Assembly: GCA_003116875.1 (NCBI GenBank) | Contig: BCKT01000005.1 | Coordinates: 930,001-994,000, forward strand | Reading direction: 5' to 3' | DNA from: Takashimella koratensis | Lineage: Eukaryota; Basidiomycota; Tremellomycetes; Trichosporonales; Tetragoniomycetaceae | Length of the DNA: 64,000 bases | Part shown: positions 13,001 to 26,200 of the stretch, piece after piece | Layout: each line of letters starts with the position of its first letter | Numbering within the stretch: position 1 is the first letter of the stretch | Translations under genes and position numbers: made by a program | Notes under the pieces: model-generated | Told to the model about the DNA's origin: nothing | Databases searched by the model: none | The model's input: the letters and a program-made list of their open reading frames with translations, nothing else

Positions 13001-13106
13001 GAGTGGTACCCAGCCAGGGAAAGAGGCGAGGATCACAAAGGCAGAGTATGATGAGTATGGACAGGAGTGGGTCAAGGAGCATGCCTGGGGGAACGTGGCG
13101 CCGTAG
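10098..13106 (+). CDS. ARP5: Actin-related protein Arp5, INO80 chromatin-remodelling subunit
   Basis: Nuclear actin-related protein of the INO80 complex. Start ATG 10098 (GCCATGG context); stop TAG 13104-13106. About ten short introns join in frame. The actin-fold start reads DPVICIDNGSHSFRAGFS, matching the phosphate-1 loop region. Further actin blocks follow: TFAKLGID, SVAYGIDSLFAFSRQ, GHHASTVIPVV and, at the C terminus, IYVTGGGANIPNL. Between the actin halves lies a long charged, helical insert (about 11390-12250) rich in Lys, Arg and Glu, with KKRRKGDG near its end. This insert is the hallmark that separates Arp5 from conventional actin and other Arps. The C terminus, WVKEHAWGNVAP, is typical of the family. 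The gene is divergent from MSH1 and tandem with VPS15, 269 bases downstream. Confidence 0.92.
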
Positions 13107-13293
13107 GAGATGCATTCAATAACAGAGCAGCGGAGTAGTAGATTTGTAGGGTGGGAGATGCATCCGTGCAGGCAGACGGCCAAGGACTTGTGGGAAAGGG
13201 GAGATTACTCACGTACACATCCCCGCGACACCATTTCTGCTATGACGAGTGCCCGGTCAATGACGCTGGCTATTTACCTCTGAATCTGACCGT

Positions 13294-13325
13294 CCACCAC
13301 CACCACCACCACCACCATCATCACC
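13294..13325 (+). repeat. CCA/CAC trinucleotide run in the VPS15 leader
   Basis: About ten trinucleotide units (CCA, then ATC/ACC variants) lie 50 to 80 bases before the VPS15 start codon. They are probably in the 5' untranslated leader. No function is proposed. Confidence 0.7.
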
Positions 13326-13375
13326 CGTCTCATTCACGACTCAGGTCTCGCGGGCGCACGTCGCATGTCGCAGCC

Positions 13376-16300
13376 ATGGGCAACATCTCGTCAATGGCCA
13401 GGGCGTAAGTCCTCTCTCTTCCGCGCGAGTCATGTCGCCCCTTGCCCTCGCTAGACCTTAGGCTGGGCAGGGACAGGGTGCGAACCTTGTCTCCTGAGAA
13501 AGTGGACCGAGGATGTAGCCTCAACCAAGTGTCTAGCACCGTGGATGAGAGAGGTCAAGCTGATAGAATGGGTCCAGGTCCACGGCGCTCGACTCGTATG
13601 TCGCCGAGCTCGGAAATGAGATCTCCTACGAGAAGAGGTAGGCCCTCCATCCTCCTTGCCCAGCTGCTAGTTAAAGCCGAAGCTGACTATACACTTCTCC
13701 TTCAGCTTGTCATCATCCAGATTCCTCAAGACTATCGTTGCAAGACACTCATTTGGTCCACTGGTTCTAAAGATCTTCATCAAGCCTGATGCCAACATGT
13801 CGCTGCGTGTGATCCAACGGCGCCTGAAGAGTGAGTTGTGCGGATCGACTATGTTGCAAAACTACCTTTACCGAGCAGTCAACTGACGTGTGAACTTTAC
13901 TGCCATCTTCACTCTTATCCATCCCAATGCCTAGCCGAGCGGGATTTGCTGAGTGATCTCGCCAACGTCAACACGTACCAGACATTCGTGGAGACCGATA
14001 AAGCCGGGTACCTCATCCGCACCTACGCCGGTTCCAACCTATACGACCGCGTCAGCACGCAACCCTATCTCGCCGAGATTGAGAAGAAGTGGATCACTTT
14101 CCAGCTCCTTACCTGCCTGCGAGACGCACGGACCCGTCGCGTTCCTCATGGCGACATCAAATCCGAGAACGTTCTCATCACCTCTGACCTGACCGTCCTC
14201 GTCACCGACTTTTCATCCTCCTTCAAACCCACCTTCTTACCCCTTGATGACCCCTCCGACTTTTCCTTTTTCTTCGATACCTCGGCCCGGCGGACATGTT
14301 ATATCGCCCCGGAGCGGTTTTACGCCTCCGACTCGAGGTTGGCTCAGGAGAGAGAGAAAGATAGGGAGAAAGAGAGGACAGAGCCCGGTGGCGGGGAGTC
14401 GTTTGGGAAGAGAGATGGGAGAGTGACAGAGGAGATGGACGTGTTCTCGGCGGGGTGTGTGGTTGCGGAGATGTGGGCCGACGGGCGGACAGTTTTCAAC
14501 TTGAGTGAACTGTTTGCGTACCGTCAGGGCTCGGTGGATCTCAACGAGGTCCTGCAGGCAGTTGACGGGGACGTGCGGGTGAGTTGGGTCCCAGTGAAGG
14601 GTTGAAGAGCTGTATTTCTGACCCCCTCTACAGGATATGATCCGTGAGATGCTCTCCCTCGACCCTCGCGACCGCCCTTCATTCGACCGAATCCTCACAA
14701 CCTACCGAGGCACCATCTTCCCCGAATACTTTTACACCTTCCTCCACGACTACATAATATCCCTCGACTCTGCCCCATTCAAATCCCGGGCTTCTCAACC
14801 GGGATCCACCATCGACAGGATGCTCGATGAATGGGGCTCGATCTCCGTCCACCTCGACGAGAAAGATGGACCAGCGCTGTTGTTGTTAAGCGTCGTGACG
14901 GCGGCGATAAGGAATTGCCTTTGGCCAAGCGCGAGGTTGAATGGGTTGCAGTTGTTTCTGAATCTGTGTCCTCATTTGGAGGACGAGGCGAAGGTGGATA
15001 GGATTGTCCCCTTTGTCGTTGAACTGTTATCGGACGACTCGGCAATAGTGCGCGCAGAGGCTTGCAGAACGCTGGTGTCTGTGGTACGTCCTTAATCCGT
15101 CCACACTCTCAGACACAAATCTGTACCAAGAGCTGACCATCACCTACTCATCTTCCATCCTGTGATCCTACCTTACTCCTACAGATCACCTCAATCACCT
15201 CGATAACTCCACACAACGCTACTTTCCTCCCCGAATATCTCCTCCCCCACATGCGGCAACTCACGACCGACCCCGACGTCCTGGTCCGCACGACTTATGC
15301 CCGTTCACTCGTCCACCTCGCCGACGCCGCAGTCAACATGCTCGAGATGTCCCAGATGGACGACTACGACTCGATGTTGGTCGAGATCCAAGCTGTCGTT
15401 CAAGATCAAGCAACAACGCTCCTGGTCGATCCCTCCAGTGATGTGAAACGCGCTATGCTTGCATCAATTGCGGATCTGTGTCTTTTCTTTGGAAGACAAA
15501 AGGCCAGCGAAACAGTCTTGTCGCATATCATGACGTATCTGAACGATAGGGATTGGTTACTGAGGTTTGCTTTCTTTGACGCCATCGTCGCCGTCGGGGC
15601 GTTTATTGGAGCCAGGGCGATCGACGAGTACGTCCTGCCGCTTATGCTCCAGGCACTCGCAGGTGAGTTTCTCGATATCTGCGGGAGTGTGCTCTGTGAG
15701 TCGCTGATATTGTTGCAGATCCAGAAGAATCCGTCGTCGCCAAAGTCATCTCCTCTCTCACCAGCCTGGCATCGCTAGGCTTACTCCCTAGAATACGGAT
15801 ATGGGACGTCATGTCCGCGATCAAGGGGTTTCTCTACCACCCTAACGCATGGGTCAGGCAAGGCAAGTTGTTCAGTTAGCGAGGATCCGTGATAGAGCAG
15901 CCGTTAATCATGTCATGATACAGGGACCGCAGGATTTATCGCTGCCGTCGCGAGAAACTTGCCTCCTTCAGATGTGTGGTGTATCCTCTACCCGAGCATA
16001 CGACCAATGCTCGAGTGTGACGTTTTGGAGATTGACGAATCCATCCTGTCGTCGCTAGTTCCTCCGGTAAGCGCACACTTCCTTCGCAACCTGCGATTCA
16101 TCGAGTCAGTCTGACATTGTACATAGCTACCACGCTCGTCTCTCGTCGCCGCGCGCTCTGCAGCGCTATCAAATTCTCCTCCGGGATTCTGGGACTCTAA
16201 AACGACGCCTGATGGGTAAGTCAGGTAATAAGATGATTGGCAAAAGGACCACCTAGCTCATTTGTTTTCAGAATCAAAGGCTTTCCTCCCGAGGACGAGA

Positions 16301-18837
16301 AGAAAATCATCGCCCTGCGCGAGATCATCTTCAAGCAAGCTCATGCATCTCGAGCGTGAGTCTACACCCACGACACTGCTTGTCGTCGATGTGCTGAGAC
16401 TGATATCAATGTAATCCAGTCGCGAGACGGACTCGCCCGACCTCCTCTCCCGCTCGCTCTCACTCACCGACCTCGGAGTCACCCCTCAGACCGTCTTCCT
16501 TACGCCTCGGACCGTCGACGCCAAGCTCGAGCTCCGTCGATTCCGTCCCGACCTCGAGAACCGTCGTCTTTCCCAAGCCAGCCGAGTGACTGCCGACGAT
16601 GTACGGAAGAAGCTCTCGATGGAGCCCGCGAGGACCGATGTCATGTCGCAGACAGACGCGAGCCCGTCAGATTCTGCAATCTCGTCCACACTCGATCTAA
16701 CTGCCTTGACCAAGGGGAAGAAAGCGGCTCCTGCTGTGGCATCGGTCAATACGACTGCGGTCGGGTCAACGACGCTCCCTGAACCGCCGTACTCTTCTTA
16801 CGAAGGTCAAGACCCCAGCGTCCGTGCTTTCCTTGACCTGGTCGATCTTGAAAACTACCGCGAACCATTACTCGACTTTGGTCCCCGGGTAACTGCCAGT
16901 CAACGTAAACGGGGTGCTCGGCCGAAACCCGCTACTCCTCAATTCGTGACTATGATCGCTCACCTCACGCAACACACCGCCGCGATCACGGCGATGGTCA
17001 CGGCGCCTGACCACCATTTTTTCGCGACGGCGGGAGAGGACGGAGCGGTGATGGTGTGGGACGTGGCAAGGCTGGAACGGTCAGTTTCGACTAGGCCAAG
17101 GTTGACGTATCGGATGGACGCACCGATCAGTGCTATGTGTCGGATAGAGGATACACATTGTCTGGCCGCGGCGGCGGAGGACGGGCAGTTGCATGTCCTA
17201 AGAGTACATGCGGGCGCGAAGTATAGAGGAATAGAGTGCATTAGGACCTATCAGTCGGACGTGAGGATCGTCCACGTTTCGCACCTAGGCGGTGAGTCGA
17301 GCTTCTATCCGGAACGGATTGATACCGCAGCGTTTGCTTGAGCTCAAGTGTTGGCAAAGCTAACGTGATGCTTAGAATCCACATTGTTGATCGTCACTGC
17401 AGCGTCGGTGGTCGAGCTACTTGACATGCGCTCAATGGAGGTGAAGACGCGATACCAGCACCCACTGGAGCTGGGTCCTATCTCCGCTGTCACGGCCACA
17501 CCCAGCTGGCTGATCATTGGCACAGCGAGCGGGGTGGTCAGTCTCTGGGATTTGCGGTTTGGTCTACTTATCAAGAGCTGGAAGACGGTAGGAGGGGCGG
17601 GAGTGACAGCGGTTCAGTTGCAAGAAGGGAAGAGGAGGGTGGTAGTTGCCACAGAACGCGGAGGTGCGGCGGGAACCGTGAGTGTCGGTGCGGGAGGGAG
17701 TGGGAATGGAGGTGGGGCTGGAGGAGGAGTATCAGCTCGACAATCGCCAAACGTCGATAACGGTCGACAACAACAGGGTCAAGGATCGCCCCAAATGGTA
17801 TCTGACGAGACATATGGCCCGCTCGTTTTGGTCTACGACATTGAGAGCGGGAAACTTGTCGAGACGTTTGAGGCGAGAACGACGCGGCCATGGCAGCAGC
17901 GAGAAGTGATGGAGGAGGGCGTGCCGGATAAAGGAGAGTACATTGCGACGCTTGCGGGGGATGTAAGAGGTGTAGCCGGAGTGGGGACATCTGTGGCTGT
18001 CGCGGGCGGAGTGGGATCTCCACAGGGGGTAGGTTCGCCGAGAGGGAAAGGGATAGCCGCGGGGGTAGGGACGTCGGTGGAAGCAGGTATCGCACGACTT
18101 GGGATCCGATCACCTGGGTCTGGATCCGTCGAACTCCCTTCGTCGTCATCGACTTCGACGACAGCGACGATCAACTCGACAACCACGGCGACAGCGGGGA
18201 ACACAGCGAGTACAGGGCCCGTCTCTGTCCCTCCACCTTCGGTGCGGGCACTTATCGTCGGAACTCAGTTCGCATCGCTACCTCCTGTTTCAGCAGGGGT
18301 AGGAGTAGGCGGTGGGGCTGAAGGAGGTGGGACAGGGAGAGCAACAGTAGGAGTGGGATCGGGACAGGGGTCTGGGTTCTTGGTCACTGCTGGAGACGAT
18401 AGGGTGATTAGGTATTGGGATCTAGCAAGACCAGGGGACGGGTTCGTCCTCTGTGGTTCGCAGAGGGAGAAGGACGTTACGTTCAAGTGAGTCAACACCC
18501 ACATCTCAAACTCCAAACATCCAAGCCTACCATTCTCACTCAAGTCCTCTTGATGTTCTTGGTGCTCGTCCTTTTGATGCTCTTGGTGCTTCCACTGACC
18601 ATCTGCAGAGCGTCCACATCCACCTCCCCTGTCGTCTTCTTCACACTCCCCAATACTCACCGGTCCCTCGAATCAGCTCCGGGTCGACACGCAGCAACTT
18701 CCCAGCGTCAGCCCCTACGCCCGCACTACGACGCAATATGTGCCCTGGGAGTCGTGGAGACTCCGTTCTCAAGCTGCGTGGTCAGCGCGGATCGAAGTGG
18801 GGTTATTAAAGTGTGGAGAATGGAGGCGGGGAAGTAG
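13376..18837 (+). CDS. VPS15: Vps15, regulatory pseudokinase subunit of the Vps34 PI3-kinase
   Basis: Membrane-bound scaffold of the class III PI3-kinase complexes used in autophagy and endosomal sorting. The start is set by MGNISSMARA, whose Gly-2 fits N-myristoylation. Roughly a dozen short introns give about 1,480 residues. The kinase-like domain carries HGDIKSENVL in the catalytic loop and DFS where kinases have DFG, as is usual for Vps15. It then reads RRTCYIAPERF. A HEAT-repeat middle follows (about 14900-16060; for example DPDVLVRTTYARSLVHLAD), then a WD40 C terminus (about 16930-18830; HTAAITAMVTAPDHH, DGAVMVWD, SGVIKVWRM). The WD40 part holds a long Gly/Ser/Thr/Val-rich insertion near 17650-18380. 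The stop TAG is at 18835-18837. It converges on the homeodomain gene. Confidence 0.92.
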
Positions 18838-20297
18838 GCAGCCGCTGAGCTTGAGGGGGCGAGGCGCGGCCAGCATGGGATAGGACGTAGAATGGGGAAG
18901 GGATGTCATCAGGTTATTTGTCAATAGTAAAACCCGACGACGTTGTTGTACTTGTATGCATAGCTTAGACGTAGTCCACAGCACCTACTTGCCAAGCACA
19001 AGCACAAGCACTCTATAGTCTGTACGTAAGCAGGAGTAAGCAGGCAGTAAGCAGAATCCCCGTCTCACATTTACCCCGAGGTTAAGCATCGGTGAGTTTG
19101 ACTTTTGGGCACGGGGGACAAACTAGGAACGACGGAATCCGGACTTTGAGATGTCGATCAAACCGACTTGAGGTTTACTGGAATCCGCCTCAGCCAATAC
19201 AGTACCTTACCTTGAAGGCTGATTGGACTTGATTCCGCACGCGACGTCTGAGTCAGCCCCTGGTCCGTTCCGTTACTAGGACAGGTTGGCATCATCCGCC
19301 GGTCGTTTAGACATTGGGCTGGTATTGACATTTCGTGTCATATACCATCTGTCATTCTATTACAGCTACTACGACTACTTCTACTACTGTAAGCCTACCA
19401 CAACTACCAAGACGCTCGCCTACCCTGCCGCTACGGAGAACAGGGAGCGCGCGTTTAACTCTCCTGTTCACACTCGTCCTGTAAGCACTGTGTAGGTATT
19501 ATGTAGACAAAATCAATCTGGTCGCGAGAAAGAGAGGGAGAGAGAGAGAAAGATGAGAAGTATGATGCGGTGAGATAAAACACATGAAGATGAAAACCCC
19601 TGGAGAATAATGCAGATGAGATGATGAATCGCACTAAGTGAGAAAAGGGGTTAGATGATAGTTGGGAAATTGGTGTATGAGGGGAGAAACAACTTTTGGT
19701 GTGTGCACATGTTTTGCAAAACGATCGAAAACGATGTCGGTTCGGTGAAGTTCGTGATAGTATGTCTTGTCGTAAACGTTGTTGGGCGAGGTTTTGTTCA
19801 GATTGGACCGAGATGGGTGGCGACAGAGGAGCGAGAGAAGGGACGGGAACAAGTCTAGCAGCGCAAGCTGAGAAATGGAATGGGCGGGTAATGGAATTCG
19901 TGAATCGGTGATCTGTTCGACGAAGGAAGGGTAGCCGAGACGGTCGTTAGGATATCGTCAAGGTCAAGAGCAGGATGGTTGAGCGACGAGACAAAGGCAA
20001 CGAGGATGCGGAGGGTCGATGAGACTCCAGCCAACTCGGGGAAGGAGGGGATGACAGCTGCCGAGCGACAGGGTCGAGAGAGAGGGGTCGACATAACGTT
20101 CATGAGACAAGGATAAACAAGGGCCAGACAAAGACACGGCCCAGCGAGATAGAAATTGCGGTGCGTACGTCAAGTTCCATATCGGCAGCACAGGCAGGAT
20201 AGCGGTACCAAGTTGGACGCGAATCGAAAGCGTTGCAATCGTTGGAAAGATGAACTAATTGTTGTATCCGCGAAACGCTTGAGGTTGGGATCGTCGC
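18838..20297. other. Convergent intergenic region
   Basis: It separates the 3' ends of VPS15 (plus) and the homeodomain gene (minus). Open frames are short and without motifs. A GA-rich stretch lies at about 19525-19560 (gagagagagagaaag). At 1.46 kb it is long for a convergent gap in such a compact genome, so a noncoding RNA or long 3' UTRs are possible, but nothing in the sequence shows one. Confidence 0.5.
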
Positions 20298-23238
20298 CTA
20301 ATCGATGAGCGAGTTGATACTTGTCCTCATGGTCGGTGAGACAATCGTGCTCTCCGAGGAATCGGTCGAGCTCGCATCTCCTACATCTCTCGGGATCTTC
20401 AAAGCCGACGGACCTTGTGTGACCTCCACCGCCCCTCTGCGTGGAGAGACACCCGCTGTACACCCTTCTTCCTCCCTATCCCCTCCTGTCCCTCCTGTCG
20501 TCCCCCTCGAGCCCGGCGTGGTACCTAGCATCGTCGAGATAGACGTCATCGCCGTTGATGGCCTGGCGCTCGCAGGGGTGGACGAGGGGTTGGACCTGCT
20601 AGATGCCGATGCAGAGGGTGCGGACGTGCCTGATCGCGCTTCAACGGACCAATTGGTCGATGGGGGCGATAAGAGATCAAGGGAAGGTAACGATGTCGAA
20701 GGGGTTACAGCGGCTCGACTCGCCGCCACCTTTTCCTGTTGGCTAGGGTCAAGTGGGGCGTCAAGGACCAGAGCGCTCAACGAAGGCGGGAGCTGTGTCG
20801 GCCGGCGAATCGGGATAGGGCGTTGGAGAGACGGCGAGTCCTGCGCGTGAGACTGGTTGTCGTGTATCTGGAGGGAGGCCGAAGAGAGTGGCTGCACGGG
20901 GGAAGGCTGCTGCTGCTGATCTTGGAGCGGGTGGTATGCGTGTGGCCGATACGGGTCGGAAGTGGTGTATCGATGAGTTGGAGACGGGGATCGGCCGAGC
21001 GAATGGTGTCGCCTGCGACGAGGGGGGTCGTTCGACTCGACACGCTGTAGCGGTGCCGTTGGAGGCGGGCTGAACGGCTGACGAGGTAAGATCGTCGACA
21101 TGGGCGGTAAGATTGGTTCAGGTCGATTTGACCGCGACGACTCCGACCACCGACCGCCATCGAGGCTGCCCAAACTGCTTGGGTGGATACCGGGTGATCC
21201 ACCCAAGGGAGGCTCGTGTGCGAAGACGCGGTAGGATGGGCTGGTCATTGCCAACGGCGGGTGATGACCTGGCGTCGAACTCGAGCTGGACGGTACGGTA
21301 GGGTGGTAGATCCCGCTCCCTGAGTTTGCATACGTCGGCGACGGAGCTGGGTGACCTAGACCTTGGGTATAGGAAAGGTCGTGGTAGGGGTATGTAGGGG
21401 ACGACGAAGAGATCGGGTGGTGACCCTGCGGGTGGAAGATCGGGCCGGTGTGAATTCCGAGCGGGTGAGAAGGACGGCCACTGCGCTCGTCTGGTACCAT
21501 CGGAAGTCGTGCGCCAGTCGGCCCCGGTGGGTAAGACATGGATGTACCGTATGGACTGGTGTAACCCCCATCGCCATGGACCAACCCTTCGCTCGTTCTC
21601 GGCCCACGCCTGCTCCCTGCTGCGAGACTTGACGGTCCGGGTGTCGGCGTCGTCTGCATCCTCCCTGCGGCAGATTGCGTCGTGAACGCCATCGAAGCGT
21701 TCTCCGTCCACGCCAACACCGACTCGTTATCCATCACCTCCCTCCGACGCTGCTTGGGCGACTTGCCGAGGTTCTCATAATCTGCCGGGTCCTCGCCCTC
21801 AGGCACCCCACCCGACTGCAACATCTGTCGTCGGTGCTTTTGCCGTTGGTTCTGCGATCGGCGACGACGTCGACGGGGCCATCGAAGGAAAACATGGTTG
21901 TTCGCGTTTGAGTTGAGACGGGGATCGACGAGAAGAAGGCAAAATTCAAGGATAACCAAGGTAGGCGTGAAAGAGGCAAGATGGTAAGCTTAAACACCGA
22001 TTTCTAGAAAAATCAGACGTGGGTCAAGGAATGACGTCGACTCCCATCCCGTTCGACATTCCCCGATGGCGCAAGAGTGGGGTTAAACGATGAGTGTGGG
22101 AAAGGAAAAGAAATTTTCGACCGCGCAAGCGATGAAGATGAAGTCTTGGGGATGGGTCGGATGAACAGAGCAGAACATGGACATACCTGAAACCAAACTT
22201 GAACTTGCCGTGGGGTGAGGGCGATCTCGGTTGCCAGGTTCTCTCGCTCGGTGCTGCTCGGGAATTTCGTCTGGAAAAGGAAGATGTCAGCGCGTTCCTG
22301 CTTCGAATACCATGGATCTCAAGATCGAAGTTGGCGATCGAAGCTCAATTTGCTTGTGGATTGGGACATACCGTTTGCCAGAGCCGATTGAGGTTTCGAG
22401 ACTGGATGTTGGTCATAAGGACCCGAGTACGGCGTTGTCGCGAGGGCGACCCGCCTCTGACTGCGCCCTCGGTGACTGCGTGCGTCAAAGCGTCGTCCCC
22501 ATCGCGATGATTAGACCCGCTAGATCGAGACCGATCCGAGTTTGTCGAGTTGCCTGAATGAGATCGCAGCATCTCCTGCGTCTCGATCTTCAGCCTCAAC
22601 GGCGCGCCCGACGACGACTCGGACGGCGGTCGAAGTGCCCCCGATGCGCGATACGACGGCGACGACGATGACGACGACGAGTTGAGTGGACCGGATTCCC
22701 GAAGGCCTCGAGAAGCAGGGTTGTGAGGATCGAAGAGCGCAGTGATGGGTTGTTGGAATTTGTAGCGTGACTGCGACTGCGGCTGCGGTTGATATGGTCG
22801 AGGTTGAGCAGGTTGTGAAAGTTGAGATGGAGGTGGATTCGATCCGCTAGCGGATTGTTGACCAGGCGGTGGAGGTGGCGGTGGAAAGAGCTGGTTTCCC
22901 GGGTGAGGTAGATACCCACGAACGACGGCTGTTCTTGGATCAGGTCCGCTGATCGCTTGTTGAGTTGGAGGGAAATAGCGATGTTCAGGCAAGACATAAG
23001 GTGCTAGTGGGGGTGGGGGCAGATGAGCAATCGGGGGTGCTACTCTCTCCACGGGAAAAGCAGGAGCGGTAGCGGCAGCGGCAGCGTCAGGGGCGGCAGC
23101 GGGAGGTCCAGAGCCAGGTCCCGGGGAATGTTGATTGTGGGCTTTCTGGACTCTTGAAAACGTGGTCATCTGTAAATCCGATCTCGCCGATCCCCCGGAC
23201 GACGACCGCCGCCGTTGGCCCCGTCGACTACTATTCAT
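20298..23238 (-). CDS. Homeodomain transcription factor
   Basis: Nuclear DNA-binding regulator. The homeodomain is split over three exons and was rebuilt by checking splice phase. Exon 1 (to 22372) ends with RRTRVLMTNIQSRNLNRLW. Exon 2 (22270-22197) carries the middle, with ERENLATEIALTPRQVQV. Exon 3 (21851-20298) opens at the recognition helix (QNQRQKHRRQ), so the WFQ of helix 3 comes from exon 2. Trp48, Phe49, Asn51 and Arg53 are all present. The introns are about 101 and 345 nt. The rest is low complexity: Pro/Ser/Gln-rich upstream, and a long Ser/Pro/Thr/His-rich tail ending TSINSLID. The start at 23238 (MNSSRRGQ) is the first in-frame ATG seen, because the frame stays open further upstream only with a TTG. 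An upstream exon is possible. The target genes are unknown. Confidence 0.85.
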
Positions 23239-26200
23239 TGACCCCGACGTCGAGGACGCCGACGTCCCCCGAGGAGGAGGCGATGGGCTGTGTTGCCTGT
23301 AGGGATCGCCGTCGTGAACAAAGGGATTGGTCGAGGGCGAGCATGGACGATTGGAGTCAGCGCGGTTCGCGTCGTGTGCCGAAGAGCAGAGGTTGGTGAC
23401 CAGGTAGGAGATGAAAGTGGGAGATGGACAAGTGGAGGCGGCAGAGGAGGGTGAATTCAAAACAGGGTGGAGAGAATCCGCGCTGGGGTAAACAGGCTCT
23501 TGAGTGGTCGTGACCCCAGACCAGCTGGTGGCTTAGCCCACAGAGAGGAGGGAGAGAGGAAAGAGAGGATTACGAAGACAAGAGCGGTGATTTGAAGCAA
23601 AGACCTGTGCCAAAATAAAATACAGTACGAAAAATGGAATTTTCAAGGTTAAATTTAACCCCAATGCACCCCATTCAATTGAATGAGCCGGGGCAGCGCT
23701 CATCATCTGAGGATACAGGCAGGTCTGCCCTACTTGACATTGTCCGGAAAGATAGGGGAGAGCGAAAGCGGATTTGCAAGCGAGAGTGAAACGGGAACCC
23801 CCAAAATGACTCACCCTTGGCCCGCTGGGGATCCCATCGTGACGATCTTTGTCAAAACCGGAGTCACCGTTCAACTAGCCCGTTTGCGCATCTTTGTGAC
23901 GGAAGAAAACAATTGAGATCAGGTTGTGGGGAGGATTTGAATGGGATCAGCGACGACAACCGACGGTACCGATGCGAAGCCCACGACGGAGACGAACGAG
24001 CCAGGTCTTTGGAGAGGAAATAAGCACAGTGAATGGTGAGGAAGAGAAGAGAGACGATGAGATGAAAATGGAAGAGCTCGATGGGTTCTCGCAAAACCGA
24101 ACGATGGACGACACGACTGGTCGCTACCGTACCATTAAGGTACGGGCAGACGAATGATTCAGCGCGAAGATGAACGACACCAAATGGTGGCGGGGGAAGA
24201 GGAGCGGAGTGAGGGGTGCAATGTCGTAATTTTTCTCCTTGCCGAGATGGTTATTGCCAGTTTGAGCCTGATGTGCCCACGCCCCATTGTTCGGAGCCGC
24301 CGTATCTCGCATCTGGACCAAGCCCGCAGATGCGGACTGAGGGCCAGGCGGCAGGAAGATGACGAACACAGATGGAGCGGGAAGAGGTCTATGGCTAGCA
24401 GCGGGGAACGACGGTGGAGAAGAACCCCTCATCTCGTCATCGAGACCAGAGAACAGCCAAGGGGAACTCCAAACCATGTTCACCTCGCCGCCACCGTGTT
24501 TCATCGCACTCAGAATGGAAAGAGGATTGAGCATGAACAATAGAGACGAGATGGGTGGACCCTGACTGCCACCCTATCGATGAAAATCCAGTCAAGCCTC
24601 ACGGTAGCTGCTTGAGCTTCCTCCGCGATATGGTGCGTGCGCGCGCTGGGACCGGATAATTCCAAAGTGTCGGGGTCACTTTTCCTTCGGAACGGACAGC
24701 GCCTCGAACAGAGTAGAGAACAAAAGAAGACAAGTGCAAGACCATCGGAAAGAGGGAAGAACATGCAGGGAAAGATCGAGGAGCCACCAGTCAAGACGCT
24801 ACCACCAGTCAAGACGCCAGAAGCCAGGAGCGAATGGGGGAAGCGAGATCTTGGATGCGATCCACAAAAATGGACGATCAGGGCCTGGTAGCGGTGTCCA
24901 GGGGCTTTTAGAGAACGACCCTTTGGGACTCTGGACACTGGAGCTCGCTCGGGCAAAAAAATCAGGGCAACAGGCAGAATTAGGCGCCACCTTGGGTGGG
25001 GAGGTAGGGTCGCTCGCCCACCCGTAGCCGAGGCATGTGTCCGGCCGGCGGGTGTCCAGTTCAAACCCATCGACCCAATGACCGGGAAAACAAGTGGAAA
25101 CTCAGGTAGTCGGTGGGTGGAGAAAGGGAGAGAACAAAGCAGACGAAAATCAAAGGGCATAACAGGGGGAGGGAAGAGAGGCGGACGAGATGGAAGAGAC
25201 TTCCCGACGCAGCCGACGGGGGTCATGCCAACTCTGCCCAAAACACTCACAGGCAGGTAAGAGAGAATGGGAAAGTCTTGGCTGACGAACGGGGCCGTGC
25301 GGCGGCCGAAATCGAGCAAGCTTTTGGCAACGGAAGCGACCTTGGCAATTAATTGACCGCCTGGATTTCTAAATTTAGTGAAGGGGTGGGGGAGGGGGAT
25401 ATACAGTGAGAATATCATTAAAAGGCAAGGGCAGTATAAGCAGACAAACTCGGCGTCAGCAGATGATTATCGACAGATTGGGAAGCTGATGACACGGGAC
25501 TCGATTTTACCTCTCCACTGGTGCTTACCTTGCTGTGCAGTGGTGGCAGCGTTGTAATCCAAGCTAGTGCGTAATCCAATTGATTGGGGTAGGCCTGGAC
25601 TTTGGCTTTTCAATTGAAATGCGTTTATGGGAACCCGTGGTGGAGTGAGGCGGCAAATGTGGCCGGGGGACCGTGGCCAGGGTCTTGGTAGGAGGTATGG
25701 TTATGGAGGTTAAATGGATGGGTCTATGCGTTGGGAGTGAGGAGTCGACAGCCCAACCAGTTTACCAACACTGTTTCGATCGAGCGCTACGTCTAGTCAG
25801 CACGGCTATAAGAGATCGTGATGCGCGAAGCAGAGACTCGGAGAGGGCGAATCCGTCTTGCTGCGGAACATGGGGCAGAAGGTGAAAGGAGATGAGCCGG
25901 CGGCGGGCAAACGAGGGTTGGAAAAAAAAAAATCCAAAGAGAGGAAAAGAGGAAGAGAAAGTGCAAGCGAGAGGATGAGACAAAAGACAAAAGACGGACG
26001 AGGTGCGAAAGGATGGTGGGGTCGATCACGGGAGGTGATGGGAGTTGACGAGACCAAATGGACTGCATGGGATGATCGGCTGGAGATGGGGAGGGAGGGG
26101 GAGAGGATACGACGAGGGGACGGCCTCCATCACCCCGAAACGACAGCACAAGCGAAAACAGACAAGCAGGCAGACGTACTCTTGAAGATCGACTTGTGCT

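Noticed and set aside
24510..25418. 302-codon minus-strand open frame
   Set aside because: Starts at a non-ATG codon and has no family resemblance. It lies in the biased upstream region of the homeodomain gene.
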